Below are positions 1 to 8,409 of a stretch of 9,912 nt of DNA, in pieces. Every line of letters starts with the position of its first letter. Position 1 is the stretch's first letter. Position numbers and translations under genes: made by a program. The stretch lies in NCBI GenBank assembly GCA_943327025.2, contig CALPVO020000064.1, positions 1-9,912 of the forward strand, given 5' to 3'. Source of the stretch: Janthinobacterium lividum (GTDB lineage: Bacteria; Pseudomonadota; Gammaproteobacteria; Steroidobacterales; Steroidobacteraceae). A model generated the notes under the pieces. It saw nothing but the letters and a program-made list of their open reading frames with translations, did not search any database and was not told the DNA's origin.

Positions 1-806
1 CCGGTGCTAACCCCAATGCAACGGACCGCGCTGCAGTGGCTGCCCTGCTCGCCGGTGAACGCCGCGCCGTATGGCTCGGTGCGCAGGCCCTGCGCCATAG
101 CGCTTATGCGGATCTGCGGGCCGCTGCGGCCGCCCTGGCAGCCCTGACCGGCGCTACCTTGGGCTATGTTCCCGAAGGTGCGAATGCCGCTGGCGCCGCG
201 CTGGTGGGCTTCCTGCCGCACCGCGAGGCGGGTCTTCGTGCCCTCCCGCGCCCGGGTTTGGATGCCCGTGCCATGCTGCAAGCGCGGCTGAAGAGCTATG
301 TACTGTTCGGCGGTGTGGAACCTGCGGACCATCTGGATGGTGAAACGGGCGCTGTTGGCGCGGCGGATTTCGTCGTAGCGGTGACGCCCTATGCCTCCCA
401 AGCGACGCTGGACACGGCGGACGTCATCCTGCCCATCGGCACGTTCGCGGAAACCTCGGGTACCTACGTGAACTTGAACGGCACCTGGCAGAGCTTTGGC
501 GGGGTCGCCACGCCGATCGGCGAGTCCCGTCCAGGCTGGAAGGTATTGCGCGTTCTCGGCAACCTCCTCGGACTGCCGGGCTTCGACTACACCACTTCTG
601 AAGAAGTGCGTGACGAGGCCCGCAAGGCTGCTGGTGTCGAAGCCGGCAACGTGCAGGTGGCGGCCTATGCCGGCACCCACGCGCCGGTGGCGGGCGAGGG
701 CGGTGCCACCGTTGCCGTTCCCATGTACGCCGTGGATGCCGTGGTGCGTCGCGCCATGGCCTTGCAGCACACGCCTGAAGCCCTCCGCGGCGCGGCAGCG
801 GTCTGA
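1..806 (+). CDS. nuoG: NADH-quinone oxidoreductase subunit G (NuoG), C-terminal part
   Basis: The reading frame is open through the left edge (first full codon at base 3) and ends with TGA at 804-806, leaving 267 C-terminal residues. NuoG is the large iron-sulfur subunit of the complex I peripheral arm on the cytoplasmic side. It passes electrons from the NADH site towards NuoI. Only the molybdopterin-oxidoreductase-like C-terminal region is visible. It shows the stretch '[20 protein letters not shown]' and the following '[16 protein letters not shown]', the fold that complex I borrowed from the formate dehydrogenase/nitrate reductase family but uses without a molybdenum cofactor. The N-terminal cluster-binding cysteines lie outside the window. 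nuoH starts 14 bases after the stop, and its Shine-Dalgarno sequence overlaps the nuoG stop codon. The GTG and ATG codons near the left edge are internal, not starts. Identity rests on these motifs and on the perfect nuo context. Confidence 0.95.
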   Translation, partial: GANPNATDRAAVAALLAGERRAVWLGAQALRHSAYADLRAAAAALAALTGATLGYVPEGANAAGAALVGFLPHREAGLRALPRPGLDARAMLQARLKSYVLFGGVEPADHLDGETGAVGAADFVVAVTPYASQATLDTADVILPIGTFAETSGTYVNLNGTWQSFGGVATPIGESRPGWKVLRVLGNLLGLPGFDYTTSEEVRDEARKAAGVEAGNVQVAAYAGTHAPVAGEGGATVAVPMYAVDAVVRRAMALQHTPEALRGAAAV

Positions 807-820
807 GGGGTAACACAGTC

Positions 821-1906
821 ATGGAACTCATCCAGCACCTGCTTGTTTCCCTCCTCGGTCTGGAGACCGGTCTGGCCGCTACGGTAGCCAATCTCATCTG
901 GATCGTGCTGCAAATCCTGCTGGTCACCATCGTGGTCATCCTGTGCGTGGCTTACACCACGCTGGCTGAACGCAAGGTCATCGGTTGGATGCAGTTGCGT
1001 ATTGGCCCGAATCGCGTTGGACCTTACGGCTTGCTGCAGCCGTTCGCGGACGTGTTCAAACTCCTCATGAAGGAAATTCTGGTACCGGCCAGCGCGGACC
1101 GGTTCCTGTTCCTCTTGGCGCCCATCATCTCCTTGGTGCCGGCTTTCGCGGCATGGGCCGTGGTGTCGTTCAACCCGACCTTCACCATTGCGAATATCGA
1201 CGCGGGCCTGCTGTACATCTTGGCGCTCACCTCCATGGGCGTTTATGGCGTCATCTTGGCGGGTTGGGCGGCGAACTCGAAGTACGCCTTCTTGGGCGCC
1301 ATGCGTTCAGCGGCCCAAATCGTTGCTTATGAAATCGCCATGGGTTTCGCGCTGGTGGGCGTACTCATGACGTCCGGTTCGCTGAACCTCGGCAAGATTG
1401 TCGAGGCCCAGCAAGGTGGCTTCCTGGCTTGGAACTGGTTCTGGCTGTTCCCGTTGTTCATCGTCTACTTCATCGCGGGCGTGGCGGAAACAAACCGTGC
1501 GCCGTTCGACGTGGCGGAAGGCGAATCGGAAATCGTGGCCGGCTTCCATGTGGAGTATTCGGGCGCCACCTTCGCGGTGCTGTTCGCTCTACCCGAATAC
1601 GCCAACATGATTCTCATCAGCCTGCTCACTGCCACCCTATTCATGGGTGGGTGGCTGAGCCCGCTGGACGGTTATGTGGCGGCGGATGGCGCCCTCGCGG
1701 CCCTCGCGGCGCCCAGCTTCCTGTGGCTGGGTATCAAGACAAGCTTCTTCCTGTTCGTGTACTTGTGGATCCGTGCCACTTTCCCGCGTTACCGCTATGA
1801 CCAGATCATGCGGCTAGGCTGGAAGGTGCTCATCCCCGTCACCATCTTCTGGCTCGCGGTCGAGGGCGTGATGGTGTGGCTGAAGATTGGTCCTTGGTCG
1901 GAGTGA
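821..1906 (+). CDS. nuoH: NADH-quinone oxidoreductase subunit H (NuoH)
   Basis: This 361-residue integral membrane protein (ND1 family) sits where the peripheral arm meets the membrane arm and forms most of the ubiquinone entry chamber. About eight or nine hydrophobic segments are visible. Family signatures are the block at residues 49-85 ([20 protein letters not shown], then [15 protein letters not shown]) and the charged loop [15 protein letters not shown] at 223-237, followed by [11 protein letters not shown]. These acidic residues link quinone reduction to proton pumping. The ATG at 821 has GAGGGG at 805-810, ten bases upstream, overlapping the nuoG stop codon, which suggests translational coupling. 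Length is slightly above the usual 325-345 residues, partly from the N-terminus and partly from the loops. Nothing looks damaged. Identification is very secure. Confidence 0.97.
   Translation: MELIQHLLVSLLGLETGLAATVANLIWIVLQILLVTIVVILCVAYTTLAERKVIGWMQLRIGPNRVGPYGLLQPFADVFKLLMKEILVPASADRFLFLLAPIISLVPAFAAWAVVSFNPTFTIANIDAGLLYILALTSMGVYGVILAGWAANSKYAFLGAMRSAAQIVAYEIAMGFALVGVLMTSGSLNLGKIVEAQQGGFLAWNWFWLFPLFIVYFIAGVAETNRAPFDVAEGESEIVAGFHVEYSGATFAVLFALPEYANMILISLLTATLFMGGWLSPLDGYVAADGALAALAAPSFLWLGIKTSFFLFVYLWIRATFPRYRYDQIMRLGWKVLIPVTIFWLAVEGVMVWLKIGPWSE
1900..1903 (+). promoter_or_regulatory. Ribosome binding site deciding the nuoI start
   Basis: GGAG lies inside the last codons of nuoH. It stands 8 bases before ATG 1912 (good spacing), only 2 bases before ATG 1906, and overlaps GTG 1903. 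This favours 1912 as the nuoI start, although ATG 1906 overlaps the nuoH TGA (TGATG) and could serve in stop-restart translation. Confidence 0.55.
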
Positions 1907-1911
1907 TGTCC

Positions 1912-2400
1912 ATGCCTTCCTTACGCAATCTTGCCAAGACGTTTTTCCTCGGGGAGCTTCTCGCCGGTATGGCGGTCACCCTGAAGGCGATGTTCGCCAC
2001 GAAGGTGACCGTGATGTATCCGGAAGAGAAGGCGCCGCAGTCGCCGCGCTTCCGTGGACTGCATGCGTTGCGCCGCTACCCGAACGGCGAAGAGCGCTGC
2101 ATCGCCTGTAAGTTGTGCGAGGCGGTGTGTCCTGCTTTGGCCATCACCATCGACAGCGGCGTCGCGGATGACGGGACGCGGCGCACTACCCGCTACGACA
2201 TCGACTTGTTCAAGTGCATCTTCTGCGGCTTCTGCGAAGAAGCCTGTCCGGTGGATGCCATCGTCGAGACGCGTATCCATGAGTACCACATGGAAAACCG
2301 CGGCGAGAACATCATGTCCAAGGACAAGTTGCTGGCCGTCGGCGACCGGTACGAAGCGATGATTGCTGCCGACAAGGCAGCCGACGCCCGCTACCGCTAG
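1912..2400 (+). CDS. nuoI: NADH-quinone oxidoreductase subunit I (NuoI), 2x[4Fe-4S] ferredoxin-like
   Basis: NuoI carries iron-sulfur clusters N6a and N6b, which relay electrons from NuoG towards N2 and the quinone on the cytoplasmic face next to NuoH. With the start at 1912 it has 162 residues, the usual length in this group. Two classic CxxCxxCxxxCP motifs are complete: C63-C66-C69-C73 ([12 protein letters not shown]) and C102-C105-C108-C112 ([12 protein letters not shown]). The N-terminal 20-30 residues form an amphipathic segment that docks on the membrane arm. The conserved [25 protein letters not shown] and ENRGENI blocks are present. The start is uncertain: ATG 1906 (164 residues, overlapping the nuoH stop) is the main alternative, and the open frame extends to GTG 1876 inside nuoH. 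The stop is TAG at 2398-2400, and nuoJ begins 28 bases later. Confidence 0.96.
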   Translation: MPSLRNLAKTFFLGELLAGMAVTLKAMFATKVTVMYPEEKAPQSPRFRGLHALRRYPNGEERCIACKLCEAVCPALAITIDSGVADDGTRRTTRYDIDLFKCIFCGFCEEACPVDAIVETRIHEYHMENRGENIMSKDKLLAVGDRYEAMIAADKAADARYR

Positions 2401-2418
2401 GCCGCCAGAACCCAAGGC

Positions 2419-2422
2419 AGGA
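2419..2422 (+). promoter_or_regulatory. Ribosome binding site for the GTG start of nuoJ
   Basis: AGGA stands 6 bases before GTG 2429, in the short gap between nuoI and nuoJ. It is the reason for choosing GTG 2429 over longer openings of the frame that begin inside nuoI. Confidence 0.6.
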
Positions 2423-2428
2423 ACCGCA

Positions 2429-3040
2429 GTGCTAACCACAGTCCTCTTCTACCTTTTCGCCACCGTCCTTGTGGGCGCGGCCATCGGTGTCATCACGGCC
2501 CGGAACCCAGTGCACTCGGCACTGTTTCTGGTGCTCGCCTTTTTCAACAGCGCGGCCTTGTGGATCCTCCTCGAAGCGGAGTTCCTCGGCATTGCGCTGG
2601 TGCTGGTCTACGTCGGCGCCGTCATGGTGCTGTTCTTGTTCGTGGTGATGATGCTCGACATCAATGTTGCCAAGTTGCGCGAAGGCTTCGCCAAGCACGC
2701 GCCACTAGGGGCGCTGGTCGCGGGTCTCATGGTCTTCGAGATGTACCAGGTTTACGTGGTTCGCCGCCTCGGTAACCCGTCCCTGCTGGCCGGAGCCCAG
2801 CCGGCGGCGGTCGAGGCGGGTGCCTCCAACACCAAGGCGCTCGGTACCTTGCTGTTCACGCAGTATGCCTACGCCTTCCAGTTGGCGGGTGTGGTGCTGC
2901 TGCTGGCCATCGTTGCCGCCATCGCGCTCACCATGCGTAAACGTCCGGGCCTCAAGGTCCAGGACGTCTCGGCGCAGGTGGCGGTCACCAAGGAACAACG
3001 TCTGCGAATCGTCAAGATGGAAGCGGAGAAGCGGCCATGA
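2429..3040 (+). CDS. nuoJ: NADH-quinone oxidoreductase subunit J (NuoJ)
   Basis: NuoJ (ND6 family) is a five-helix membrane subunit next to NuoH and NuoK. Its third helix has a pi-bulge that helps switch the water wire between the quinone chamber and the pumps. The GTG start at 2429 gives 203 residues, close to the family norm of about 185-220. It puts the first transmembrane helix right at the N-terminus ([19 protein letters not shown]). The conserved helix-3 motif [17 protein letters not shown] occupies residues 61-77, with acidic residues E49 and E51 before it. A hydrophobic helix at roughly 150-171 is followed by a basic cytoplasmic tail. The open frame extends back to 2363, but that part overlaps nuoI and is not membrane-like. 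The TGA at 3038-3040 overlaps the nuoK ATG (ATGA). Confidence 0.95.
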   Translation: MLTTVLFYLFATVLVGAAIGVITARNPVHSALFLVLAFFNSAALWILLEAEFLGIALVLVYVGAVMVLFLFVVMMLDINVAKLREGFAKHAPLGALVAGLMVFEMYQVYVVRRLGNPSLLAGAQPAAVEAGASNTKALGTLLFTQYAYAFQLAGVVLLLAIVAAIALTMRKRPGLKVQDVSAQVAVTKEQRLRIVKMEAEKRP

Positions 3041-3360
3041 GCCTGAACCTGCCCCCTGTGGGCTTGGAACATTTCCTGTTCCTGGCCGGCATCCTGTTCA
3101 GCATCGCGGTGGCTGGCATCTTCCTCAACCGGAAGAACGTCATCCTGCTGCTCATGTGCATCGAACTCATGCTGCTGTCGGTGAACTTCAACTTTGTCGC
3201 CTTCTCGCACTGGTTGGGCAACCTGGACGGACAGGTATTCGTGTTCTTCATCCTCACGGTGGCCGCTGCCGAAGCTGCCATTGGTCTGGCCATCCTCGTC
3301 GTGTTGTTCCGCGAACGGCGGACCATCAACGTCGAAGAACTCGACACCATGCGGGGTTAA
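3037..3360 (+). CDS. nuoK: NADH-quinone oxidoreductase subunit K (NuoK)
   Basis: NuoK (ND4L family) is a three-helix membrane subunit between NuoJ and NuoN that carries two proton-path glutamates. Both are visible: E43 in the [10 protein letters not shown] motif and E79 in [12 protein letters not shown]. Their 36-residue spacing is that of E36 and E72 in E. coli. The protein has 107 residues, about seven more than the typical 100, all at the N-terminus ([14 protein letters not shown]). The ATG overlaps the nuoJ stop (ATGA) and has GGAG at 3025-3028 with 8 bases of spacing, so this longer start is well supported. nuoL begins 6 bases after the TAA. Identification is secure. Confidence 0.96.
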   Translation: MSLNLPPVGLEHFLFLAGILFSIAVAGIFLNRKNVILLLMCIELMLLSVNFNFVAFSHWLGNLDGQVFVFFILTVAAAEAAIGLAILVVLFRERRTINVEELDTMRG

Positions 3361-3366
3361 GGGAAC

Positions 3367-5331
3367 ATGCAAACCTACCTCATCATCGTTCTCGCGCCGC
3401 TGCTGGCGGCCATCCTTGCCGGTTTGGCCGGCAAGGTCATCGGCCGTGCCGGCGCACACACCGTCACCATCCTCGGCGTTGCTACCAGTTGCGTGCTGTC
3501 CATTGGCGTGCTGAAGGGTTTCATCGACGGTACGAGCGAAGTGTTCAACGGCTCGGTATACACCTGGTTGGTCACGGACGGCATCCGCATGGAAGTCGGC
3601 TTCCTAGTCGACCAGCTCACCGCCATGATGATGGTGGTGGTGACGTTCGTGTCGCTGATGGTGCACATCTATACCATCGGCTATATGCATGAAGACGCCG
3701 GTTACCAGCGCTTCTTCAGCTACATTTCCTTGTTCACCTTCGCCATGCTCATGCTGGTCATGTCGAACAACTTCCTGCAGTTGTTCTTTGGCTGGGAAGC
3801 GGTCGGCTTGGTGTCCTACCTGCTCATCGGCTTCTGGTACACCCGCCCCACGGCCATTTTTGCCAACATGAAGGCCTTCTTGGTCAACCGCGTGGGTGAC
3901 TTCGGCTTCCTGCTGGGTATCGCCGTGCTATTCCACTACTCGGGCTCGCTCGATTACGCCACGGTGTTCGGCAAGGCCAACGAGATAGCGGGCCAGACAG
4001 TCCATATTTTTGGTGGTGAACCCTGGAACGCCATGACCGTGGCTTGCATCCTGTTGTTCATAGGCGCCATGGGCAAGAGCGCCCAAGTGCCGTTGCACGT
4101 GTGGCTACCGGACTCCATGGAAGGCCCGACCCCCATCTCGGCGCTCATCCATGCGGCTACCATGGTCACCGCGGGTATCTTTATGGTGGCGCGGATGTCG
4201 CCGCTGTTCGAGTTGTCTACTACGGCCCTGTCGTTCGTCATCTGCATCGGCGCCACCACGGCGCTGTTCATGGGCTTCCTCGGCCTCGTGAACAACGACA
4301 TCAAGCGCGTCGTGGCGTACTCGACGCTGTCCCAGCTGGGATACATGACCGTTGCCCTCGGCGCCAGTGCCTATGCCTCGGGCGTGTTCCACCTCATGAC
4401 GCATGCGTTCTTCAAGGCGCTGCTCTTCCTAGCGGCGGGCTCCGTCATCATGGCCATGCACCATGAGCAGGACATGCGGAACATGGGTGGCCTGCGCAAG
4501 TACCTGCCCATCACCTACTGGACCTGCCTGTTGGGTTCGCTGGCGCTCATCGGCTTCCCGGGCTTCTCCGGCTTCTTCTCCAAGGACGCCCTCATCGAGG
4601 CTGTTCACTTGGCAGCCGAGAAGGGGCAAGTGGCTGGTGCCGGCTACGCCTACTTCTGCGTACTCGCGGGCGTGTTCATCACGGCGCTGTATAGCTTCCG
4701 TTTGGTCTTCATGACGTTCCATGGCCAAGAGCGTATGGACGAGCACACTCGTGAACATCTGCATGAGAGCCCTTGGGTGGTCACTTTGCCGCTGATACTG
4801 CTGGCCATTCCGTCGGTCGTCATTGGCTGGTTCACCGTGGGACCCATGGTGTTCGGTTCGTGGTTCGGGAGTGCCATTCACGTTGCTGAAGCGCACAACG
4901 TGCTGGGTGAGTTGGCTGGCGAGTTCCATGGCCCGGCTGCTTTCGTTGTCCACGCCTTCCATGGCCCGGCCGTCTACCTCGCTGGTGCTGGCGTGTTCAC
5001 TGCCTGGTTCCTGTTCCTGAAGCGCCCGGATATTCCGGCCATGCTTCGCCAGAAACTCTCAGGTGTGGTGAACGTGCTGGAGAACAAGTACTACTTCGAC
5101 TGGTTCAATGAGCACATCATCGCTGCCGGTGCGCGCGCCATTGGCCGCATCTTCTGGAAGGGCGGCGACCAGATGCTCATCGACGGTGCCATAGTGAATG
5201 GTTCTGCTCGGGCTGTCGGTTGGCTGTCCGGGGTGGTGCGCCACGTGCAGTCGGGCCTGGTGTCCCATTACGCCTTCGCGATGATCATCGGTCTGTCGGC
5301 GCTGGTCGCCTACACGCTGCTGCACGGCTGA
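3367..5331 (+). CDS. nuoL: NADH-quinone oxidoreductase subunit L (NuoL), distal antiporter-like pump
   Basis: NuoL (ND5 family) is the outermost of the three Mrp-antiporter-like proton pumps and carries the long lateral helix running along the membrane arm. The 654-residue length is normal. Expected ion-path residues are present: E144 in FGWEAVG, K237 in AMGKSAQVPLHVWLPD, H262 in the SALIHAATMV block, H342 and H346 before K350 in HAFFKALLF, and K406 in FFSKDAL. The C-terminal part (about 540-600) contains the LENKYYFDWFNE segment associated with the lateral helix, and a final anchoring helix ends the protein. The start lies 6 bases after nuoK. Its only Shine-Dalgarno-like bases, AAGGGA at 3359-3364, are very close to the ATG, so translation probably depends on coupling with nuoK. 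The TGA at 5329-5331 is followed 17 bases later by nuoM. Confidence 0.97.
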   Translation: MQTYLIIVLAPLLAAILAGLAGKVIGRAGAHTVTILGVATSCVLSIGVLKGFIDGTSEVFNGSVYTWLVTDGIRMEVGFLVDQLTAMMMVVVTFVSLMVHIYTIGYMHEDAGYQRFFSYISLFTFAMLMLVMSNNFLQLFFGWEAVGLVSYLLIGFWYTRPTAIFANMKAFLVNRVGDFGFLLGIAVLFHYSGSLDYATVFGKANEIAGQTVHIFGGEPWNAMTVACILLFIGAMGKSAQVPLHVWLPDSMEGPTPISALIHAATMVTAGIFMVARMSPLFELSTTALSFVICIGATTALFMGFLGLVNNDIKRVVAYSTLSQLGYMTVALGASAYASGVFHLMTHAFFKALLFLAAGSVIMAMHHEQDMRNMGGLRKYLPITYWTCLLGSLALIGFPGFSGFFSKDALIEAVHLAAEKGQVAGAGYAYFCVLAGVFITALYSFRLVFMTFHGQERMDEHTREHLHESPWVVTLPLILLAIPSVVIGWFTVGPMVFGSWFGSAIHVAEAHNVLGELAGEFHGPAAFVVHAFHGPAVYLAGAGVFTAWFLFLKRPDIPAMLRQKLSGVVNVLENKYYFDWFNEHIIAAGARAIGRIFWKGGDQMLIDGAIVNGSARAVGWLSGVVRHVQSGLVSHYAFAMIIGLSALVAYTLLHG

Positions 5332-5348
5332 GAGAGAGGAAACGCAAC

Positions 5349-6878
5349 ATGCAGTCCGGTTTGCCCCTGCTCAGTCTGATTATCTGGCTCCCTGTCCTTG
5401 CGGGCTTGGTATGCTTGGTCATCGGCGAAAAAAGTCCTCAGTCGGCCCGTTGGGTCGCTGCGGTTGCCACGGTCGCTACGCTCGGCTTCAGCATTCCGCT
5501 GTGGACCGGGTTCGATATCACCACTGCCAATATGCAGTTTGTGGAGCAGTTCCCGTGGATTGATGCCATCAACGCCCGCTATCACTTGGGCATTGACGGC
5601 TTCTCGCTGCCGCTCATCGTTCTGACTACGTTCATCACCCCACTGGTGGTGCTGGCGGGTTGGCGCGTGATCACGGACCGCCCGGCTCAGTACATGGCTG
5701 CCTTCCTGATGCTGGAAGGCCTGATGGTCGGCGTGTTCGCTGCCCTGGACGGCATGCTGTTCTACGTGTTCTGGGAAGCCATGCTCATTCCGATGTTCCT
5801 CATCATCGGTATCTGGGGCGGTAGCCGGCGCGTCTATGCCACCATCAAGTTCTTCCTCTACACCTTCCTGGGCTCCGTGCTCATGCTGGTGGCGCTCATC
5901 TACCTTTACCTGAAGACGGGTAGCTACGACCTGCAGGATTTCTACGCGGTGCAGTTGACCCGCAACGAGCAGCTCTTTTTGTTCCTAGCCTTCTTCGCCG
6001 CCTTCTCCGTGAAGATTCCAATGGTGCCGGTACACACGTGGTTGCCCGATGCCCACGTCGAAGCGCCCACGGGCGGTTCGGTCATTCTGGCGGCCATCAT
6101 GTTGAAGTTGGGCGGCTACGGGTTCATCCGTTTCGCCTTGCCCATCACCCCCGATGCGGCCCATGAACTCGACTGGCTGGTCATCGCCCTCTCGCTGGTG
6201 GCCGTGGGCTACATTGGCTTGGTGGCGCTCGTGCAGCAGGACATGAAAAAGCTCATCGCTTATTCGTCCATTGCGCACATGGGCTTCGTCACGCTAGGCC
6301 TATTCCTCACCTGGTCGATTGTTGCCAATACCGGTTCGGTGGTGGGTGCGGAAACGGCCATCAACGGCGCCATGATTCAGATGATCTCGCATGGCCTCAT
6401 CTCCGGCGGCATGTTCCTGTGTGTGGGTGTCATGTACGACCGCCTGCATACCCGTGAAATCTCGGCTTACGGCGGTGTCATCAACACCATGCCGAAGTTT
6501 GCTGCCTTCATGGTGCTGTTCTCCATGGCCAACGCCGGCTTGCCGGGAACCTCGGGTTTCGTTGGCGAATTCCTCGTCATTCTGGCCAGCTACAAGGCCA
6601 ACTTCTGGATCGCCTTCGTGGCGGCGCTAACGCTCATCTTCGGTGCGGCTTACACGCTGTGGCTGGTGAAGCGCGTCATCTTCGGCGAGGTCGGCAACGA
6701 CAGCGTCGCGGCCATGAAGGACTTGCGCAAAAGCGAGTTCACCGTGCTGGCCGTGTTGGCGGTGGCGGTATTGGCATTGGGCATCTACCCGAAGCCCCTG
6801 ACTGATGTGATGGGCCCCAGCGTCAAGCATCTGGTGGAGCAAGTCACTGCGAGCAAGCTCCCGGAGAGCGCACCATGA
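5349..6878 (+). CDS. nuoM: NADH-quinone oxidoreductase subunit M (NuoM), antiporter-like pump
   Basis: NuoM (ND4 family) is the middle antiporter-like proton pump of the membrane arm. The start at 5349 gives 509 residues, the usual size. It has a clean AGGA at 5337-5340 with 8 bases of spacing, and the N-terminus MQSGLPLLSLIIWLPVLAG is a typical first helix. The longer open frame reaching back to 5220 overlaps the end of nuoL and is not coding. Expected charged residues lie within membrane helices: E143 in YVFWEAMLIPM, K222 in AFSVKIPMVPVHTWLPDAH, K253 in MLKLGGYG, H348 in MISHGL and E407 in GFVGEF. The signature PDAHVEAPTGGSVILA is intact. The stop TGA overlaps the nuoN ATG (ATGA), so the two pumps are translationally coupled. 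Confidence 0.97.
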   Translation: MQSGLPLLSLIIWLPVLAGLVCLVIGEKSPQSARWVAAVATVATLGFSIPLWTGFDITTANMQFVEQFPWIDAINARYHLGIDGFSLPLIVLTTFITPLVVLAGWRVITDRPAQYMAAFLMLEGLMVGVFAALDGMLFYVFWEAMLIPMFLIIGIWGGSRRVYATIKFFLYTFLGSVLMLVALIYLYLKTGSYDLQDFYAVQLTRNEQLFLFLAFFAAFSVKIPMVPVHTWLPDAHVEAPTGGSVILAAIMLKLGGYGFIRFALPITPDAAHELDWLVIALSLVAVGYIGLVALVQQDMKKLIAYSSIAHMGFVTLGLFLTWSIVANTGSVVGAETAINGAMIQMISHGLISGGMFLCVGVMYDRLHTREISAYGGVINTMPKFAAFMVLFSMANAGLPGTSGFVGEFLVILASYKANFWIAFVAALTLIFGAAYTLWLVKRVIFGEVGNDSVAAMKDLRKSEFTVLAVLAVAVLALGIYPKPLTDVMGPSVKHLVEQVTASKLPESAP

Positions 6879-8332
6879 TTCCTTCCAGTCTTGCTGATTT
6901 CGCCATCGCCGCCCCGGAGGTCACCTTGTTGGGTGTGGCCTGCGTGGTGCTCCTGCTGGACCTCTTCATCAGCGAAGCGCGGCGCGGGCTAGTGTTTACC
7001 GCCACCCTCGTGGGTCTGGCCATTACCGCCTATGTCACGCTGGCTTGCGTCCCGGTCGACGGGCGTACGGTCGGCTTGGGCGGCCTCTACGTCGCTGACG
7101 GCGTGGCCACGGTGCTGAAGTTCACGGCCATCGCTACGCTGGCGGTCGTGCTGGTCTACTCACGAGACTATCTGACGTCCCGTGGCATGTTCCAGGGCGA
7201 GTACTTCGTGTTGTCGTTGTTCGTGTTGCTGGGTGTCATGGTGATGGCTTCGGCCAGCAGCCTGCTTAGCATGTACATGGGCATCGAGATCATGGCGCTG
7301 TCCGCGTATGGTCTGGTGGCGTTCAATCGCGAAAACCCCATCGCTGCGGAAAGCGCCATGAAGTATTTCGTGCTCGGCGCCATCGCCTCGGGCACATTGC
7401 TGTACGGCATCTCCATCCTCTACGGTGTCACGGGGTCCTTCGACCTGGGTACCGTAAAGTCAGGCCTGAGTCGGGAGATGTTCTTCGGTGGCAAGCACAT
7501 CGGTCTGCTGTTCGGCTTGGCCTTCATCGTCGTGGGCGTGGCCTTCAAGTTCGGCGCAGTGCCTTTCCATCAGTGGGTGCCGGACGTTTACCACGGTGCC
7601 CCGACGAGCGTTACCTTGCTGCTGGGCTCCGTGCCCAAGCTAGCCTCTTTCGCGCTGGCTTGGCGAGTGCTGGCCGAAGGCCTTGGGCCTCTGGCCGGGG
7701 AGTGGCGCGGCATGCTCATCGTGCTTAGCGTGCTGTCCATGGTGCTGGGCAACGTGGTGGCCATAGCGCAGACCAATATCAAGCGCATGTTGGCCTATAG
7801 CACTATTTCGCACGTCGGCTTCATCCTGCTCGGCATCCTCACGGCTACTCCGGATGGCTATGCCGCTTCTCTGTACTACACCGTCGCTTACGTCATCATG
7901 GCGGCCGCATCGTTCGGTATGGTCATCCTGCTGTCCCGTGAGGGCTTTGAAGCCGACCGGATCGACGACTTCAAGGGCCTGGCCCAGCGCAGCCCGTGGT
8001 TCGCCTGGATGATGCTCATGGTGATGATGAGCACCGCTGGCGTTCCTCCCTTCATTGGGTTCTTCGCGAAGCTGTACGTTATTCAGGCCGTGCTGGACGC
8101 CAACTTGGCGTGGCTCGCCATCGTGGCCGTGCTGGCCAGCGTGGTGGGTGCGTACTACTACCTGCGTATCGTGAAGGTCATGTTCTTCGACGCCCCTGAA
8201 GATCGTGCTCCGGCCCTGCAGGCTAGCCCTCTGATGCGAATTGTCCTTAGCGGCAACGCCTTGGCCGTGTTGGCCGCTGGCATCGTCAGTGGTCCGCTAA
8301 CGGCGCTGTGCCGGGCCGTCATCCCCGGTTGA
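6875..8332 (+). CDS. nuoN: NADH-quinone oxidoreductase subunit N (NuoN), proximal antiporter-like pump
   Basis: NuoN (ND2 family) is the antiporter-like proton pump nearest the quinone module and contacts NuoK. It has 485 residues, normal for bacteria, and about 14 hydrophobic segments. The expected path residues are E138 in MGIEIMALSAYGLVAFNR, K225 in AFKFGAVPFHQWVPDVYHGA, K255 in GSVPKLASFAL and K399 in FIGFFAKLYV. The helix motif NIKRMLAYSTISHVGF is present. The ATG overlaps the nuoM stop and has GGAG at 6863-6866 with 8 bases of spacing. It is the last gene of the operon. The coding sequence ends at TGA 8330-8332, only 36 bases before the -35 box of the tRNA promoter, and no T-tracted terminator lies between. 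Confidence 0.97.
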   Translation: MIPSSLADFAIAAPEVTLLGVACVVLLLDLFISEARRGLVFTATLVGLAITAYVTLACVPVDGRTVGLGGLYVADGVATVLKFTAIATLAVVLVYSRDYLTSRGMFQGEYFVLSLFVLLGVMVMASASSLLSMYMGIEIMALSAYGLVAFNRENPIAAESAMKYFVLGAIASGTLLYGISILYGVTGSFDLGTVKSGLSREMFFGGKHIGLLFGLAFIVVGVAFKFGAVPFHQWVPDVYHGAPTSVTLLLGSVPKLASFALAWRVLAEGLGPLAGEWRGMLIVLSVLSMVLGNVVAIAQTNIKRMLAYSTISHVGFILLGILTATPDGYAASLYYTVAYVIMAAASFGMVILLSREGFEADRIDDFKGLAQRSPWFAWMMLMVMMSTAGVPPFIGFFAKLYVIQAVLDANLAWLAIVAVLASVVGAYYYLRIVKVMFFDAPEDRAPALQASPLMRIVLSGNALAVLAAGIVSGPLTALCRAVIPG

Positions 8333-8352
8333 GTGTCGGGTGTAGCCCTTAT

Positions 8353-8382
8353 CTCCACCCGGTTTTGATTGACAGGGTGGGG
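8353..8382 (+). repeat. Inverted repeat spanning the -35 region of the tRNA promoter
   Basis: CCACCC at 8355-8360 pairs perfectly with GGGTGG at 8375-8380. The stem can grow by a G-U and a C-G pair to 8353/8382. The 14-base loop contains the -35 box TTGACA at its end. No T-tract follows, so it is not a standard intrinsic terminator. As RNA it would be the last structure of a nuo transcript; as DNA it could be a protein site. Function is unknown. Confidence 0.5.
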
Positions 8383-8397
8383 CAGTAGTCGTATAGT
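8369..8397 (+). promoter_or_regulatory. Strong sigma70 promoter of the tRNA-fMet gene
   Basis: TTGACA at 8369-8374 (6/6 to consensus) and TATAGT at 8392-8397 (5/6) are separated by exactly 17 bases. Transcription would start near 8402-8405, a few bases before the mature tRNA end at 8410. The bases between the -10 box and the likely start (TCTCGGCTC) form a GC-rich discriminator, as seen at stable-RNA promoters under growth-rate and ppGpp control; that regulation is inferred. Confidence 0.85.
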
Positions 8398-8409
8398 TCT
8401 CGGCTCCGG

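Noticed and set aside
2820..3692. 290-codon + strand frame over nuoJ, nuoK and nuoL
   Set aside because: It is an out-of-frame Ser/Arg/Pro-rich shadow of three well-supported nuo genes.
1..8332. Damage or a missing pump residue in complex I
   Set aside because: Iron-sulfur cysteines of NuoI and the membrane-arm glutamates and lysines of NuoK, L, M and N are all present, with normal lengths and no frameshift.
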